DNA from: Fragilaria radians
Taxonomy: Eukaryota > Bacillariophyta > Fragilariophyceae > Fragilariales > Fragilariaceae
Reading direction: 5' to 3'
DNA length: 64,000 nt
NCBI GenBank assembly: GCA_900642245.1
Contig: CAAAJI010000006.1
Span: 245,571 to 309,570, forward strand
Every line of letters starts with the position of its first letter. Position 1 is the first letter of the stretch. A program made the translations under genes and the position numbers. Of the stretch, positions 20,432 to 31,891 are shown one piece after another. Below the pieces are notes generated by a model. The model was not told the DNA's origin. It was given only the letters and a program-made list of their open reading frames with translations, and ran no database searches.

Positions 20432-22206
20432 ATGCATTATCAGTTGAACCTTGTACTGAACGGCCCTGTACTAGATAGTGGACTTATGCAGATATTTGGC
20501 TCGCTTTTCGCTGAATCCGTATCGAAATCGAATCATGTGTGTTTTCAGAGATCACTTGAAGAGAAACAAATCAGGATGGAGAAATCCATCGTTGAATCCT
20601 CAAGAAGTATAGAAGAAACAAGAGAAGAAGGCTTAATTCGAGATGTTATAGATGAACTAGATCGCGAAAGACAAAGGCGAGCGGAACTGGAATTGGAGCT
20701 CTCCAGATTGAAAGAAAATCAAAAGTTATTGTTAACGACAATGGAAAGTGAAAAAATTGTGGAAGAAAAAAAGAAAGCTAATCATTTGAACCACCTTTCG
20801 AATTCTAGTGCTATTAGCAAAAAAGCGTTCCTTTCGATGAGGTCCGAACGAGATGGTTTCAAAGAACTTATCGACGCTCTGACAGCAGATAACGATGCCG
20901 TTATGGTTGCCGTAAACCAGCCTAAAACAACGCTACCGCTCCATCTTGTACGTATGCTAGAGATATTGCCATATGATCCACGCTCTCAGAAAAGCGCATT
21001 AGAAGAGGAAGAGGTGAGTAATATTCATCGTGTTGCGAATTATGGTAATGCTCCTTCTTTACACGTTTCTCCAATTCTGTAAATTTCGAAAAATTACATT
21101 AGATTTACGAATGGCAGATTTACAAGGGAGGAAAATGGATTGGTCTTTTACGCAATTTTCCTCCTAGATTTCGGAAGTTGCCAATTGTACTTCCCGGACA
21201 AGCATCGGACATGGAAGATGCAACAGTTAAATCAATGATTCCTGATCTTCTGCCGAAGCATAGTGTCCTGACAGATGATATAGTTTCCAAGGTTATTAGT
21301 GTAGAAAAAGGTTATGGCTTACCAAAAGATGGTGGAACATGGGAGTGGGTTTCAGGTTGGAGAGTGGAAAATCGACGTGCTATCGACAGTCAGAAATCTG
21401 ATAAGCGTATTGCTTGCGATGGAGACGGATGGATATATGGGGAAGAGGTAGATCATTTTATCAACTCCCCCAATACTCTTTGTTGGGATCATGCAAATAT
21501 CACAAAGGATACTGTGCAGAGGCCATTTCGTCGACGACGATGGACGCGACAGCGAGCACTACGCTCTTACCCTCGTGCGTCGGCCAACACTATACATTAT
21601 TTACGTCTTTTAGCAGAGAATGCAAAACTTTCGGTAACAGTAACCAAGCTTACAGATCAATTGGTGGACACTAAACACAAGCTAACTGAAGCAGAGGCAA
21701 ATCTCCAAACCAATACAGAGTTGTTATCAAGAGAAATAGAATCCTTGAATCTTCAACTTCAAGCCAAAGTCGATTCCAATCATGAAAGTGGGGAAAAAAG
21801 CTCCACGAAGCCTAGAGTTAGTGACCTTCGCCTTGATCAACAGTTTGGAAAAGTAAGAACAGCGGCTGGTGGATTTGCCAGTTCCATTGTTTTGACTGCC
21901 TCGAGTGCAGCGTCACAAGCTTTTTTTAAATCACAAAGTGTTGATGATGACGTGGAAGAGAAGCGAGCTCTTAACAACAGTCAACATGATTCAAAAACAA
22001 AAGAGATATTATCTCCAAGTTCCATTTTGAGCTCGTCTCCATCAGCACTCTCGTCCTATGCGTGGAGACGTATTGGACTGTCGGTTTCCGCGAAAAATAA
22101 GAGTGTACACGGCCCATCCATCGACAAGGCTGATGAGACAAATACGGAAGTCCAATCTGACAATACAGGTGATAGAGCCAATCCCATTGATACGCAGAAA
22201 CCATGA
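20432..22206 (+). CDS. Dysferlin-domain (DysF) coiled-coil protein
   Basis: Two exons, 20432-21013 and 21103-22206, join at a codon boundary across an intron (donor GTGAGT, acceptor TTAG) and give about 561 residues. DysF domains occur in dysferlins, TECPR1 and yeast peroxins such as Pex30, where the domain helps regulate peroxisome numbers. Here the N-terminal half (from about residue 45) is a charged coiled coil. Exon 2 opens with IYEWQIYKGGKWIGLLRN, the first half of the domain, followed by WEWVSGW (about 274-280), DGDGWIYG (about 301-308) and FRRRRWTRQR (about 336-345), the Trp- and Arg-rich signature. A second coiled coil follows (about 355-415), then a Ser-rich tail. No ferlin C2 domain and no clear membrane segment is visible. 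The start is uncertain: a TTTTCAG acceptor-like site near 20550 allows a different 5' exon. The specific function is unknown. Confidence 0.85.
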
Positions 22207-22495
22207 AAAGACGAAAGGGAGTTTTGTCTCTCGGAATTATGTAGGTGATTTTGACCCATTTTCTTCTCTGAAGAATTGTGGTTATCATGTACAACATTAG
22301 GACAGTGTTATTTAGCATATTGAATTTAATCAAAGACTTATCTAGGCAGATCTTATTTGAAAAACGCTTAATGTTGAAATAGTAGGTTCGGATTTTTCAA
22401 GCCTGCGATTAATCCAGGTGCCACAAATCGATATTTTTTCTTCCTCCAAATTTAAAGGTGATCCATTAGATAGGATAGACATATCCTCTATGATC

Positions 22496-22909
22496 TCATA
22501 TTTGTTCACTTCCAGTGATATCCATTGCATCGCTTTCTTTTTGCTCTATTTGTTCTTCTTTTGGCAATCCTTGACCCGAAAGTGTTTTTGCCCTGTGTTG
22601 CCAACTATAAAATTGCTGTTCATGGACAAAGTTTCGAAATCCTACATTTCCCAATTCTCTTCGAAACGTAGGACTCTGAAGAAGTAGGTCAAGAAAGTAC
22701 AAACAATGAGGATAGGATAAATATTTGACATATTCCTCTTGTTTCCAATACTGTAAATAGTCAAGAAATTCTAAAAATGCCGTTTCCTGTAATGTCCCTG
22801 TAGTTGCCAAGTGATGAAGATATGCCGGAGATGCTAGACATTGAATGAATTCCAATTCAAGCTCAAATCGATTCGTAGGAAGATCCGAAGGGTTGGAACC
22901 TGTTGTCAT
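22496..22909 (-). CDS. MED31: Mediator complex subunit 31
   Basis: An intronless gene of 137 residues. MED31 (Soh1) is a small subunit of the middle module of Mediator, which links activators to RNA polymerase II. The core is clearly visible: RFELELEFIQCLASPAYLHH at about residues 14-33, then LEFLDYLQYWKQEEYVKYL, YPHCLYFLDLL, and FRRELGNVGF followed by FVHEQQFYSWQH. This is nearly the whole conserved domain in the usual order. The tail (about 30 residues) is acidic and Gln/Glu-rich. The ATG at 22909 leaves a short 13-residue lead. The gene converges on the DysF gene, with stop codons only about 290 bp apart. Confidence 0.96.
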   Translation of the reverse strand: MTTGSNPSDLPTNRFELELEFIQCLASPAYLHHLATTGTLQETAFLEFLDYLQYWKQEEYVKYLSYPHCLYFLDLLLQSPTFRRELGNVGFRNFVHEQQFYSWQHRAKTLSGQGLPKEEQIEQKESDAMDITGSEQI

Positions 22910-24475
22910 CGAAAGGAGAATAGGATGTCTTTTTGCTCATGTTTGAATGGGTTAACCTTAGTAACGAAAGGACAGCCAGCCAGCCCGCCAGTCAGCTGGT
23001 ACATCAGCCTATTATTTGTCATCTAGAATAAACATGCAAAATAGACAGAAATCCTTGAATAGCCATCGCTTAGAATGGCTACTGGACAACAGTTGCACTG
23101 ATCCAACCACCTTGGAAAACATAAGCAACATCCTGAGCATTGAAGATGAAAAAGAAGAATGGAAAACTTTCCCCCCTCATTGTGCAAGTGGTAACATGTC
23201 AACATAATAGCCAATCAAATCTGTCAAATCTAACACTAGCAAAGTTGAAATTGTAATTTCTACTCACCGGCAAGTTTCAAGAACGGTGCCAGCATTACAG
23301 CATATGGCAATGTTGACTGGGCGTCAACAACAAAAACAAACAGGCAATGCCATGATCAGCCATAGGAGAATTAGCAATGAAACTAATCCAAAATCAGCTT
23401 TCCAATAATACAAAGTGAAGAGCATCATACACCAGAGATAATTACGTCATACTATTAGTTTTATTCTTATCGAAAGAAATTTCTGTGCTTAGTAAGTATG
23501 AAAATTCCCTTTCATACACTCTCCTGACCCTCAATGATTGTGTTCACATTGAGTCTTACAATCTGGCATTGCTGTTAGAATGGCATGCCAGAATGAATGG
23601 TGCACAAATACATATTCCACAACCTATGATGCACTACTCATAGTATTTTTCACTACTTTGCAAATAATGGGTTTTATTTATTACGATCACTCTGTTATCT
23701 CTCTTGCTCCTATTGATAATTAATCTTGGCTTTAAAAGGTTAATTAAGGGATACTCTACTTTGTGATACACTCCATCATCTGAATCTTGTGATTATACTT
23801 CAACCATAATGGTAAATTAACATGACAAATTGACTTGATCTTTAATTTTCAGGATGAATCTTGCCTATACTCCTGCAATGTGGGAAATTACTATGGAAGG
23901 ATATAATTGCTTTAAGATCCAGTTTATTTGTTATGCATTTCAAAGTATGACTTATTTTCAACAGGAATGAAATCTGCTCGCAATAACAGTGACATCGATT
24001 AGGTAGATAGACAAATAGATTACCAATGCAATCATTGTTTCTGCAAAAACAAGGAAATTATTTGAAATAATGAGCATGGTTGAGCAAGGTTAGCAACCGT
24101 TGTTTCATATGGTAAGGCTCTCTCAATGTTGATATCAAATATTGTGTTCAGTTGCCCTTGAAGCAGCCTTTTCTGATGTATATGGGAGTTAGTGATACTC
24201 TGTAGGGTTTATATTTATTTGTACTAGTAGTATCGTGTTAGAGATTGAAAAATTGCTGACGTAAGTTTTGTCTGAACCACCGAACAATCAGGTTCTACTC
24301 CGAAGTTGTCAAACGAACAAAGTTAGTTCTGAAACTTTGTACAAGGAGTATCTGACACAGAACATCTGATAAAGTCATCGGACGTATTACACGATAGGCT
24401 TGACAAACATCTTAACCTCCTGTTACAACAACATAATCTGTTGCTTCAATATATTGCTACATTCAAATCTCCGAA
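22910..24475. other. Divergent intergenic region between MED31 and HflX
   Basis: About 1.5 kb holding both promoters by position. A short GC-richer patch at 22970-23000 contains an AGCC/CAGCC-like run. No gene is supported; a 63-codon frame at 23016 has no features. Confidence 0.5.
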
Positions 24476-26269
24476 ATGATTTTGAACAGTACATCAACGC
24501 TTTCAAGTGTGTTCGCTTTTTTTCTCCACACGTCGTTACTGAGTAAATCGTGCTCAGGGTTTTCAAATTTGAAACTATCAACTCGACAAACACACCTTAA
24601 AGTCATATCTCAGAATCCTGGTGAAGTATTTCGGCTAGAAGATAATCCGATACCTGATGTTCTACCCGAAAATTCATTTTTCGATCTTGATTACGAGGAC
24701 GAAGAGGAAGACGAAACAAACTATTTACGAGACAAGGATGACCGGAAGATGGAGCGCGAGGATCGTTTATACAAGAGCGAAGGTCAGCGACTGGAGAAAT
24801 GTGTCTTAGTTGGAGTGGAAGACCTTTCCGCTCGATATAAATCTAGAGTTTCAAAGTCCTTATCTACAAATCCTGAAGAATGGGATTTATATTTCACTTT
24901 AGATGAGAGTATGAACGAAATGAGAGATCTCCTTCGGACAGCAGGACTAGAATGCATTGGGGAAATTATTCAGCGAGTACACGAAATTAATCCGAAAACT
25001 TATATCGGAACGGGTAAAGTGATAGAAACTGATACATTGATGAAATCCATAGAAGGATGCAATACTGTAGTTTTCGACGCAGAACTTACTCCCGGACAAC
25101 AAAAGGCCCTTGAAAATGCCTTTAATAAGAAACTTATACAAAACGACTTCAACGTACAGGAAAGAGAAGTTAAGGTGATTGATCGTACAGCCTTGATTCT
25201 AGATATCTTTGCACAGCATGCCAAGACACGCGAAGGGAAGCTTCAAGTTGATTTGGCTTTGCATGAATATCGAAAGCCAAGGTTGACAAAAATGTGGACT
25301 CATCTAGAACGTCAGAGTGGCGCGGGTGGAGTAGGGCTTCGTGGCCCTGGTGAATCCCAGCTCGAGATCGATAAGCGACTTGTCAGGGATCGAATTATTG
25401 TACTTAAACAGAAACTTGATGATGTTCAAAAGCAACGAGCAATTCACAGAAAAGGAAGAGAAAGATCAGGGCTACCAGTTTTGTCTCTCGTAGGATACAC
25501 AAACGCAGGAAAATCAACGCTACTTAATTATTTAACCCGAGCTGGTGTGATGGCACACGACATGCTTTTTGCAACACTTGATCCGACGACCCGCAAAGTT
25601 AAGCTTCCAGGATACAAGACTCATCCAGAAGTTATGTTGACGGATACTGTTGGATTCATCCAGAAATTGCCAACCCAATTGGTGGCTGCATTTCGTGCAA
25701 CTCTTGAGGAAGTTCAGGAAGCCGATGTTTTGATTCACATCGTCGATATTTCCAATCCTGTGTGGTTAAAACAAGAACGAGCTGTTCGTCAAGTTCTGAC
25801 TGAAATTGGAGCAATAGATAAGCCTATTGTAACGGTTTTCAACAAAATTGACCTAATAGATCCCGACGAAGCTGAGTTTATACGGTATGAGGCAGCCATG
25901 AATGATATGCAAGTTGCGGTCTCATCTCTTACTGGAGATGGCCTTCAGGAATTCGTCTCAGTGGTAGAGCTTGCACTTTCCAATCTTTTGTGTCCCATTG
26001 AAGTCGAAATTCCATACGCAAAAGGAGAAGATTTGAATGCAATCCATGAAATTGGATCCGTAGAAACAATTGAGTATCGTGAAACTGGAACTTATGTCGT
26101 GGGCCGTGTACCTAAAGCTCTAGCCATGCGTCTTGAGCCGTATGTTGTGTCTGAGGAGGCATGTGAACATATCGAAGAAACATCATTTGGAGAAGACGAA
26201 ATTGATTGGGTCGCTCTCGGTCGAGGACGACACAAGGTCATTAACGAGGAGAGCAATATGATTCAATAA
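24476..26269 (+). CDS. hflX: HflX-type ribosome-associated GTPase, probably organellar
   Basis: An intronless gene of 597 residues. HflX binds the large ribosomal subunit and splits stalled ribosomes in bacteria; eukaryotic copies with leaders work in organelles. Visible motifs: the HflX N-terminal domain, with ELTPGQQKALE and QVDLALHEYRKPRLTKMW, the linker RGPGESQLEIDKR, then the GTPase motifs GYTNAGKS (340-347), DTVGF (390-394) and NKID (456-459), and SSLTGDG near the G5 position. The first 25 residues are hydrophobic (SSVFAFFLH) and are followed by SCSGFSN, which fits a diatom plastid presequence; a long acidic stretch follows before the core. Plastid location is inference, and a mitochondrial role remains possible. 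The family's usual GPGETQLE reads GPGESQLE here, a conservative change. The ATG at 24476 is the first in frame and gives the leader. Confidence 0.94.
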   Translation: MILNSTSTLSSVFAFFLHTSLLSKSCSGFSNLKLSTRQTHLKVISQNPGEVFRLEDNPIPDVLPENSFFDLDYEDEEEDETNYLRDKDDRKMEREDRLYKSEGQRLEKCVLVGVEDLSARYKSRVSKSLSTNPEEWDLYFTLDESMNEMRDLLRTAGLECIGEIIQRVHEINPKTYIGTGKVIETDTLMKSIEGCNTVVFDAELTPGQQKALENAFNKKLIQNDFNVQEREVKVIDRTALILDIFAQHAKTREGKLQVDLALHEYRKPRLTKMWTHLERQSGAGGVGLRGPGESQLEIDKRLVRDRIIVLKQKLDDVQKQRAIHRKGRERSGLPVLSLVGYTNAGKSTLLNYLTRAGVMAHDMLFATLDPTTRKVKLPGYKTHPEVMLTDTVGFIQKLPTQLVAAFRATLEEVQEADVLIHIVDISNPVWLKQERAVRQVLTEIGAIDKPIVTVFNKIDLIDPDEAEFIRYEAAMNDMQVAVSSLTGDGLQEFVSVVELALSNLLCPIEVEIPYAKGEDLNAIHEIGSVETIEYRETGTYVVGRVPKALAMRLEPYVVSEEACEHIEETSFGEDEIDWVALGRGRHKVINEESNMIQ

Positions 26270-27208
26270 TTAGAAGTAATTATTCCAAATAAGCCTCTAT
26301 TTAGTTTTCTGCGGAAATCTATGTTGCTTATTTATGCCTTACTATAGGTGTGCTAGGAAAACTCAAACACGCTTTTCTTGCAATTTGTTGGAATCAGCAT
26401 GAAAAATCATAACATCCCTTTATCCTGAAAATCAAAAAGACTTGTGTTGATACAGTTCTACATCATGGAAGTGTCAAGGTATAGAGACTTCATAGCTCCT
26501 TGGTAGAGTATACGCTGTAAATTTATTCAGTATTTGCTTGTAGTTAGAGAGCACACGTAATATGTAAATTGGATCAAGTGACTTCCAAATGAAGTGTTTC
26601 ATTGTTGATTTTTAGAAGTTCCATGATATCGTTATTGTTACCATGATACAAACCAACTCGAATTTGAAATTAAACCATACATTAAACTAAAGGAGTAAAC
26701 TAGATTATCTTTTCACACCACTAATCCTCAAGTGTTTAGAATGAGCCAGAAAAAGAAATAATTCTACCAGAGAAGTTAATCATCTGTCGGATCTTTCAAC
26801 CCACTGAAAATTATAGCTCAATCCAAGTGACAGAGGTCATAGAAAGGGAGAGAAAACTTATTACTTGCTATCTATTCAAATCTGTAATGAGAGGATTGCT
26901 GAGTATATATGCAAATTCATTCAAGATCCTTTTTCCCACAGTCCCCAATGTCTCCGATATTGATTCGAAAAACTTATATGGCTCATTAGTCTACCTTTAG
27001 ACGGATTAGTTCTGGTGAGCTTCTCGGATAGCTTCAATAAACTATTTTTCGTAATACTGGATCACGACAGTCGAGGTATAAATTTTTTTGTTCTGCAATT
27101 TTTGGCAGTTTTTGCCAAAGAAAGTAGATTTTTTGGCCTCGCGTTATAAAATTCAATTGGCATTTTATTTCATTATCACCAAATGTTTCAGTGAGTGCAA
27201 AGTGGCAA
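26270..27208. other. Intergenic stretch between HflX and the DUF579 gene
   Basis: About 0.9 kb between two plus-strand genes, AT-rich, with no coding signal. A TTTCAG just before 27191 could be a splice acceptor if the downstream gene has an unseen 5' exon. Confidence 0.5.
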
Positions 27209-28123
27209 ATGAGATTCCACTTTGCGTCAACGAGGTTATGGGCAGCTAAAGTCACTTCACTCTCTTCCAGGATGAAGGATAGAAGACTTTTTGGTCTTCG
27301 TAAGCAACATTTCTTGTCTTTGTGCATTTTCTTGACAATTTCGGCGACAACACTACGTTTGTATTCAGCAGCATTTCATATCCCATTCCTGGAACCGATA
27401 CTATGGCGGCAACAAGACATGACGAATCCGTTTTGGAACTTCACAAAGCAGGAGATCGCTGACCGAGTGCGTGCTCTTCCCTGCAATCATTCATTAAAGC
27501 TTGAAACCCTGGCCTATTATTCGAAATTAGATCCAGAACCAATTTTGATTCAAAAACAAGCAGCGTGGATAATAGAGATTCTTCATAAATCGGCTCCGAA
27601 TCCAAATTTTTTAATCTTTGGACTTGGATTTGACTCTGCACTTTGGAGAGACATGAATCCTTGTGGAACATCTATCTTCCTAGAAGACCAGAAAAAATGG
27701 ATAGATACTGTTATGCGTTCAACATCATCAAATCTAAAAGTGTATCAAGTGAAGTATCGGCAGAAGAAAGGACATTCTGTGAAGCGAGCTTCAAATTTCT
27801 TTCGCTCTCCACATTTGATAAAAATGCCGCCTGCTGTTGAAGGCAAATGTTTCCATACCGTCCTTTTAGATGCTCCGATGGGATTCTTTCCTAGACATCC
27901 AGGAAGGCAGGAAGCAGCCTACTGGACACTCCAAATGGCAAAGCGCTGTTCGAAATCGACGAATCGACCAGTATATGTGTTTGTACACGATGCTCAGCGT
28001 TGGATCGAACAGGAAATCATAGAGGGAATGTACATTCGAGATGGCGGTGCCATAGATAAGGGTGCCGAGAATGGCAGAGATGAACCCTTCAATTTATTGC
28101 GACTAGTCATATTTTATCCATGA
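27209..28123 (+). CDS. DUF579 / glucuronoxylan methyltransferase-like protein
   Basis: 304 residues from the ATG at 27209; the frame is open a little further upstream but only from a GTG. Members in plants (GXMT, IRX15, AGM) are Golgi enzymes that methylate glucuronic acid on cell-wall polysaccharides or assist xylan synthesis. The sequence shows a basic N-terminus, one hydrophobic segment (about residues 35-50) as in a type II Golgi protein, then the SAM-binding region FLIFGLGFDSALW, FLEDQKKWID, the catalytic-region block LLDAPMGFFPRHPGRQEAAYW, and VFVHDAQRWIEQE near the end. This order matches the family closely. Diatoms are not known to make glucuronoxylan, so the true substrate is open; a sulfated or uronic-acid-bearing glucan or mannan is a guess. 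Confidence 0.85.
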   Translation: MRFHFASTRLWAAKVTSLSSRMKDRRLFGLRKQHFLSLCIFLTISATTLRLYSAAFHIPFLEPILWRQQDMTNPFWNFTKQEIADRVRALPCNHSLKLETLAYYSKLDPEPILIQKQAAWIIEILHKSAPNPNFLIFGLGFDSALWRDMNPCGTSIFLEDQKKWIDTVMRSTSSNLKVYQVKYRQKKGHSVKRASNFFRSPHLIKMPPAVEGKCFHTVLLDAPMGFFPRHPGRQEAAYWTLQMAKRCSKSTNRPVYVFVHDAQRWIEQEIIEGMYIRDGGAIDKGAENGRDEPFNLLRLVIFYP

Positions 28124-28928
28124 GAAGATATCGCAAATACGTATAATTTTAATATACAGATGATTGGTTGAGTCCTTTGACTTGATATTATTGACGGATA
28201 CACTTTTCTGTGGCTAAATATTGGTGAGTTTGTATCTTTGATACCTAATGGCTCCTCCGTTGAGTTGCGGCATTATGTTTCTCGGAGATGAATCCTGAGA
28301 ATCGCTGAATGCTGTATGTATTGGAATTGGAGGTAAAATCTAACCAAAGGTAGCGTAGATACACTTCACTTGAAAGAAACGTGTCGTGTTTTATCCATGA
28401 CAATAGGTTGAATTCGAATTTGGAAACGTCATCAACCTGATTTTAGTGTAAGCGTCTAACATTAAAATAATGATGCAAGAATTGCTCAACGACTGAATCA
28501 ATGCCTTGAAACGTAACTTGATAGGAATTTGCGTTTCACTGAATGTAACAGCTTGCATTTATTGACGATCGAACTACAGCTAGACACTATAGAAAATCAA
28601 TTGAGCGTTTAGGTCGTAATTTGCCTCCAAAGACGCATAGTTTTATGCTTTATTTAGGGTGACACCAATCCGTTTCACTTCCTAAACTCTCTTGTTTTCA
28701 TTGGATATCATTGTTGGAATCTTCTCTTCTGAATTTCAGAAATTCAACTTTACAGGTTGATTGATTATAAAGGAGTCAAACAAAATGACACCTAACTGAG
28801 TCAGAAATTCAACATCCGAAGTTTTAATCCTTGGATTGACATTACATTTTTGAATGATACGTCTCGATCGGACCATAACCACCATCATTTGCATTCATCT
28901 AGAGTCTGCGTCATGTTCATGGAAGCAT
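28124..28928. other. Convergent intergenic region
   Basis: About 0.8 kb between converging genes (DUF579 on plus, PPR-like on minus). It should contain both 3' ends. No gene or repeat is noted. Confidence 0.5.
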
Positions 28929-31891
28929 TTATGATGTCACTTCTGTTACATTGGATTCCAATACGTTGTCTATCTCCTTTACATTGGTTTCGTTATGGAC
29001 AGTTGTTGCAGCCAATTTGCTAACTATATTGTTTGCTTGATCTCGCTCAATTGGTAAAACAATCCCCAATTCTGTTGCAAGCTCTGATATGTCGTCATAG
29101 TTCCTGCAGTGCTCAACTAAAGCACATTCGACTTCATAATTAAGAGCCAGGCCAGAACTTTCACTTTCATAAAATTGTTGAATGGCTAGCTGGAATTCGA
29201 AGATATGACTTGTTTTTTGATCGTTCCAATGCATTAACAACCGAGAGTATCGACTTCCAAGTATCTGCTTCAGTTTCCAATAATTTAGTTCTATCCACTT
29301 AACTTCCGTCAATTGAGAGAGCGCACAAAGCTTTTTGACGATTGCTCTGAGTAATTGCATTTTGGCATCATAATGCTGAGACTCAGCAATGGCTTTCATA
29401 GCAGATATTCCCAAAGCCTCCGACAAACAACCAGCTTTTAGAGAGCGAGAGTACAAATCAAAAATTCCATTCCAAAATTTCTCCTTTTCCATCGCTTTAG
29501 CCAAAGTGGTAAACATAGTAGGTGTCCATGTAGTCGGAGCAAGAGAGTAAAATAAGGCAAGGGCTTCCGAAAGTTGTCCAAGTTCCACCTTGGTAGACAA
29601 TACTTCATGAGCGGTAAGAGGAAAGTCATCTAAGGAAATATCGCCATCTTGAATAACATTTTCGGACAAGCTCTTTGCATGATTGGTCTCACATTGTAAT
29701 CTAAATGCTCGAAGAAATTCTGCCAAAAGATGATCATGCTTCTTGAGCATCACATACTCCGACACATCCTCTCTCCCCATACCTAAAATGGAACGGACTG
29801 TATTTTCTACCGTGAGTTCTGGTTTCTGGAGACGACTGATCTTTTTCAAATAACTCTTAACTATGAAAACGGTTGCACGAGGTTGATCAGTGTCATTGGC
29901 GGCTTGTGCCACTTTTGCCAACACAGACAACAGGTCGATAGTTTGATCTCTGGTCAAGGATGATGTCGACGATTGATACACCTGCCGCTTTAAACTATGA
30001 ATAATATCTTGGACGGTAAGCCAATTTTCGATTTGTGGCTGTATCGAATGAGGATTAGAGTAAACTATGCGTGATAAAGGAAAGGAATCGACGTTATCTT
30101 TGGCCAAACTTTCGTACAGTGCTGCTGCTATCGCATCCATTCCTAACGCTTTCTGAGATGTCATCAGCTCTGCAAGCATGGAGTCTTTATGACTGAGTTT
30201 GGAAAAAATGGGAATAACCACTTGTGCCCAATCCATAGCTGAAATGGAATCGGTATCATCATTCAAAAGTGAGTCAAACACTTGCAAGCCTACTGCAAAT
30301 TCTTGAGTTTTGTTGCAGTACTGCATGATTTGTATGACCAGGAATTCAAGGCACAATCGATTGTAATCTGCATTTTGTTTTTCTTTCATTCTGATGTCAT
30401 TGCTGATACTCAGCAAATCCCCGTCAACCAACCAAGAAGAGGATCCATCACAAAGATTATTGACAACTTCCAAGACATCGTCTAGGCAGGTACATGATTG
30501 AATCACTCCAAGTACAGCTTGTACACTCACCTGAAATTCTTCTTCCCTTGCCTGCCGGAACAAGATAAGTGATTCTGGTCCCGCAGCTCTCATGGCAATA
30601 TCTCTAACCACAGGGTCTATGATATCAGCTCCCCCACTCCATTGCCATTCAATTCGAACGGATCCAATGCCGTCGGTTAGGGTTGAATATTGTGCCCACG
30701 CCATTTGAGATTTACCATTCATCATGCAAGCATGCATCGTCGCAGCGACCAGAGCTTGTCCCAGCCTCGAGCTATTGAAGCTACGTCGTTGATATTCCAG
30801 AAGTTCCTCCCAGACACCCATCTGTCCAATAACAGTTCCAGCAGCCAAGACGTCTTTCGGGGTGTTAGACTGATCAAAAAATACTCATTGTCTAGGACAG
30901 AAAAAAATGCATCATTCGACTTACACTTATCTTGATCCATCGGATTGACCATACACATGGACATGACCGCATCCATGACATGTTCTACAATGGAACACTT
31001 TCGTTTTTCGGCATCCTTGGCAATGATATATAGTCCCAAAGGCCACCGTACGTCAATATCCATTGGGAGATAACCACCTCGGTCAGGATCTATTTGGTGC
31101 GAGAAAAGATTAGCGGCTTCTTCCCAACGTTCCTCACGACATGCAGCTTCCAAAGCAAAGTGAATGTTAGGTAGATTAAGGTTCCAATGGCGGGCAAGGG
31201 CCAAGATCTTCCGACAATCGTTGTAGGATGTCCGAAAGAAGTAAAGTGACTGCTGAAGAAAAAAAGTTACTTGATGGGTATAACGAGTATCAAAGTTTTG
31301 GTATTTTTGATGGATGATTTTGCCGCTCTTACTGTTCTTTCCGTTGTCATCACTTGTTCCCATTGCTTCAAGGATTTGTTGAACAAACGCTCGTGCACTT
31401 TTGACTAGGTCTACATACTTTGGATCAATTTGATCGGGTAGTTTACGGGAAGGAGGTAAAATACTCATGGAAAAATTACGAGAAGACCAAAGAGAAGGTA
31501 AGGCAGGCAGCTCCCACTGCTGATGTCGCAGTTTCTGCAATTCTTGCTCCAGATTCTTGATGTTTGTTGCCCTACTTAATTTCTCTGGGTCTCGATCGGT
31601 CTGACGCCCATGATGATTATTACCAATGGGATTTTTACGTAATGTTCGAATCGTTTTGGAAGTTGATGATTTCGGAGGGTGGTTTATCCTAGAATCGGAT
31701 TTGGAGGTTGTCCCGAAATGCCGCCGTCGGCAAATTGGATCCCAAACTGCCCATAATTGTGGTTTACATTTCAATTCATTACTTCTACTATTCCGCCATC
31801 CTGAAGGTGTAGTGTAGAAAGTCCTAACTTTGGAGATACTTGAAACCCATTCAATTTGCCTCTTCATTACCAATAGCGTCAGACGCAACAT
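28929..31891 (-). CDS. Large PPR-like helical-repeat protein, probably mitochondrial
   Basis: Two exons on the minus strand, about 960 residues. Exon 1 runs from the ATG at 31891 to about 30925, and exon 2 from about 30853 to 28929. The donor GTAAGT at 30924 is clear. The acceptor is less certain: AAAG at 30854 keeps the frame, while the better-looking GATCAG at 30870 does not. The N-terminus (MLRLTLLVMKRQIEWVSS, then RTFYTTPSGWRNSR) is basic, Ser/Thr-rich and free of acidic residues apart from one Glu, like a mitochondrial presequence. The body is all-helical, with weak 35-residue periodicity: blocks such as ACREERWEEAANLFSHQID, GQMGVWEELLEYQRRSF and ELGQLSEALALFYSLAP resemble pentatricopeptide repeats. 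PPR proteins bind organellar RNA; the repeats here are too degenerate for target prediction. Family assignment is moderate. Confidence 0.75.
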
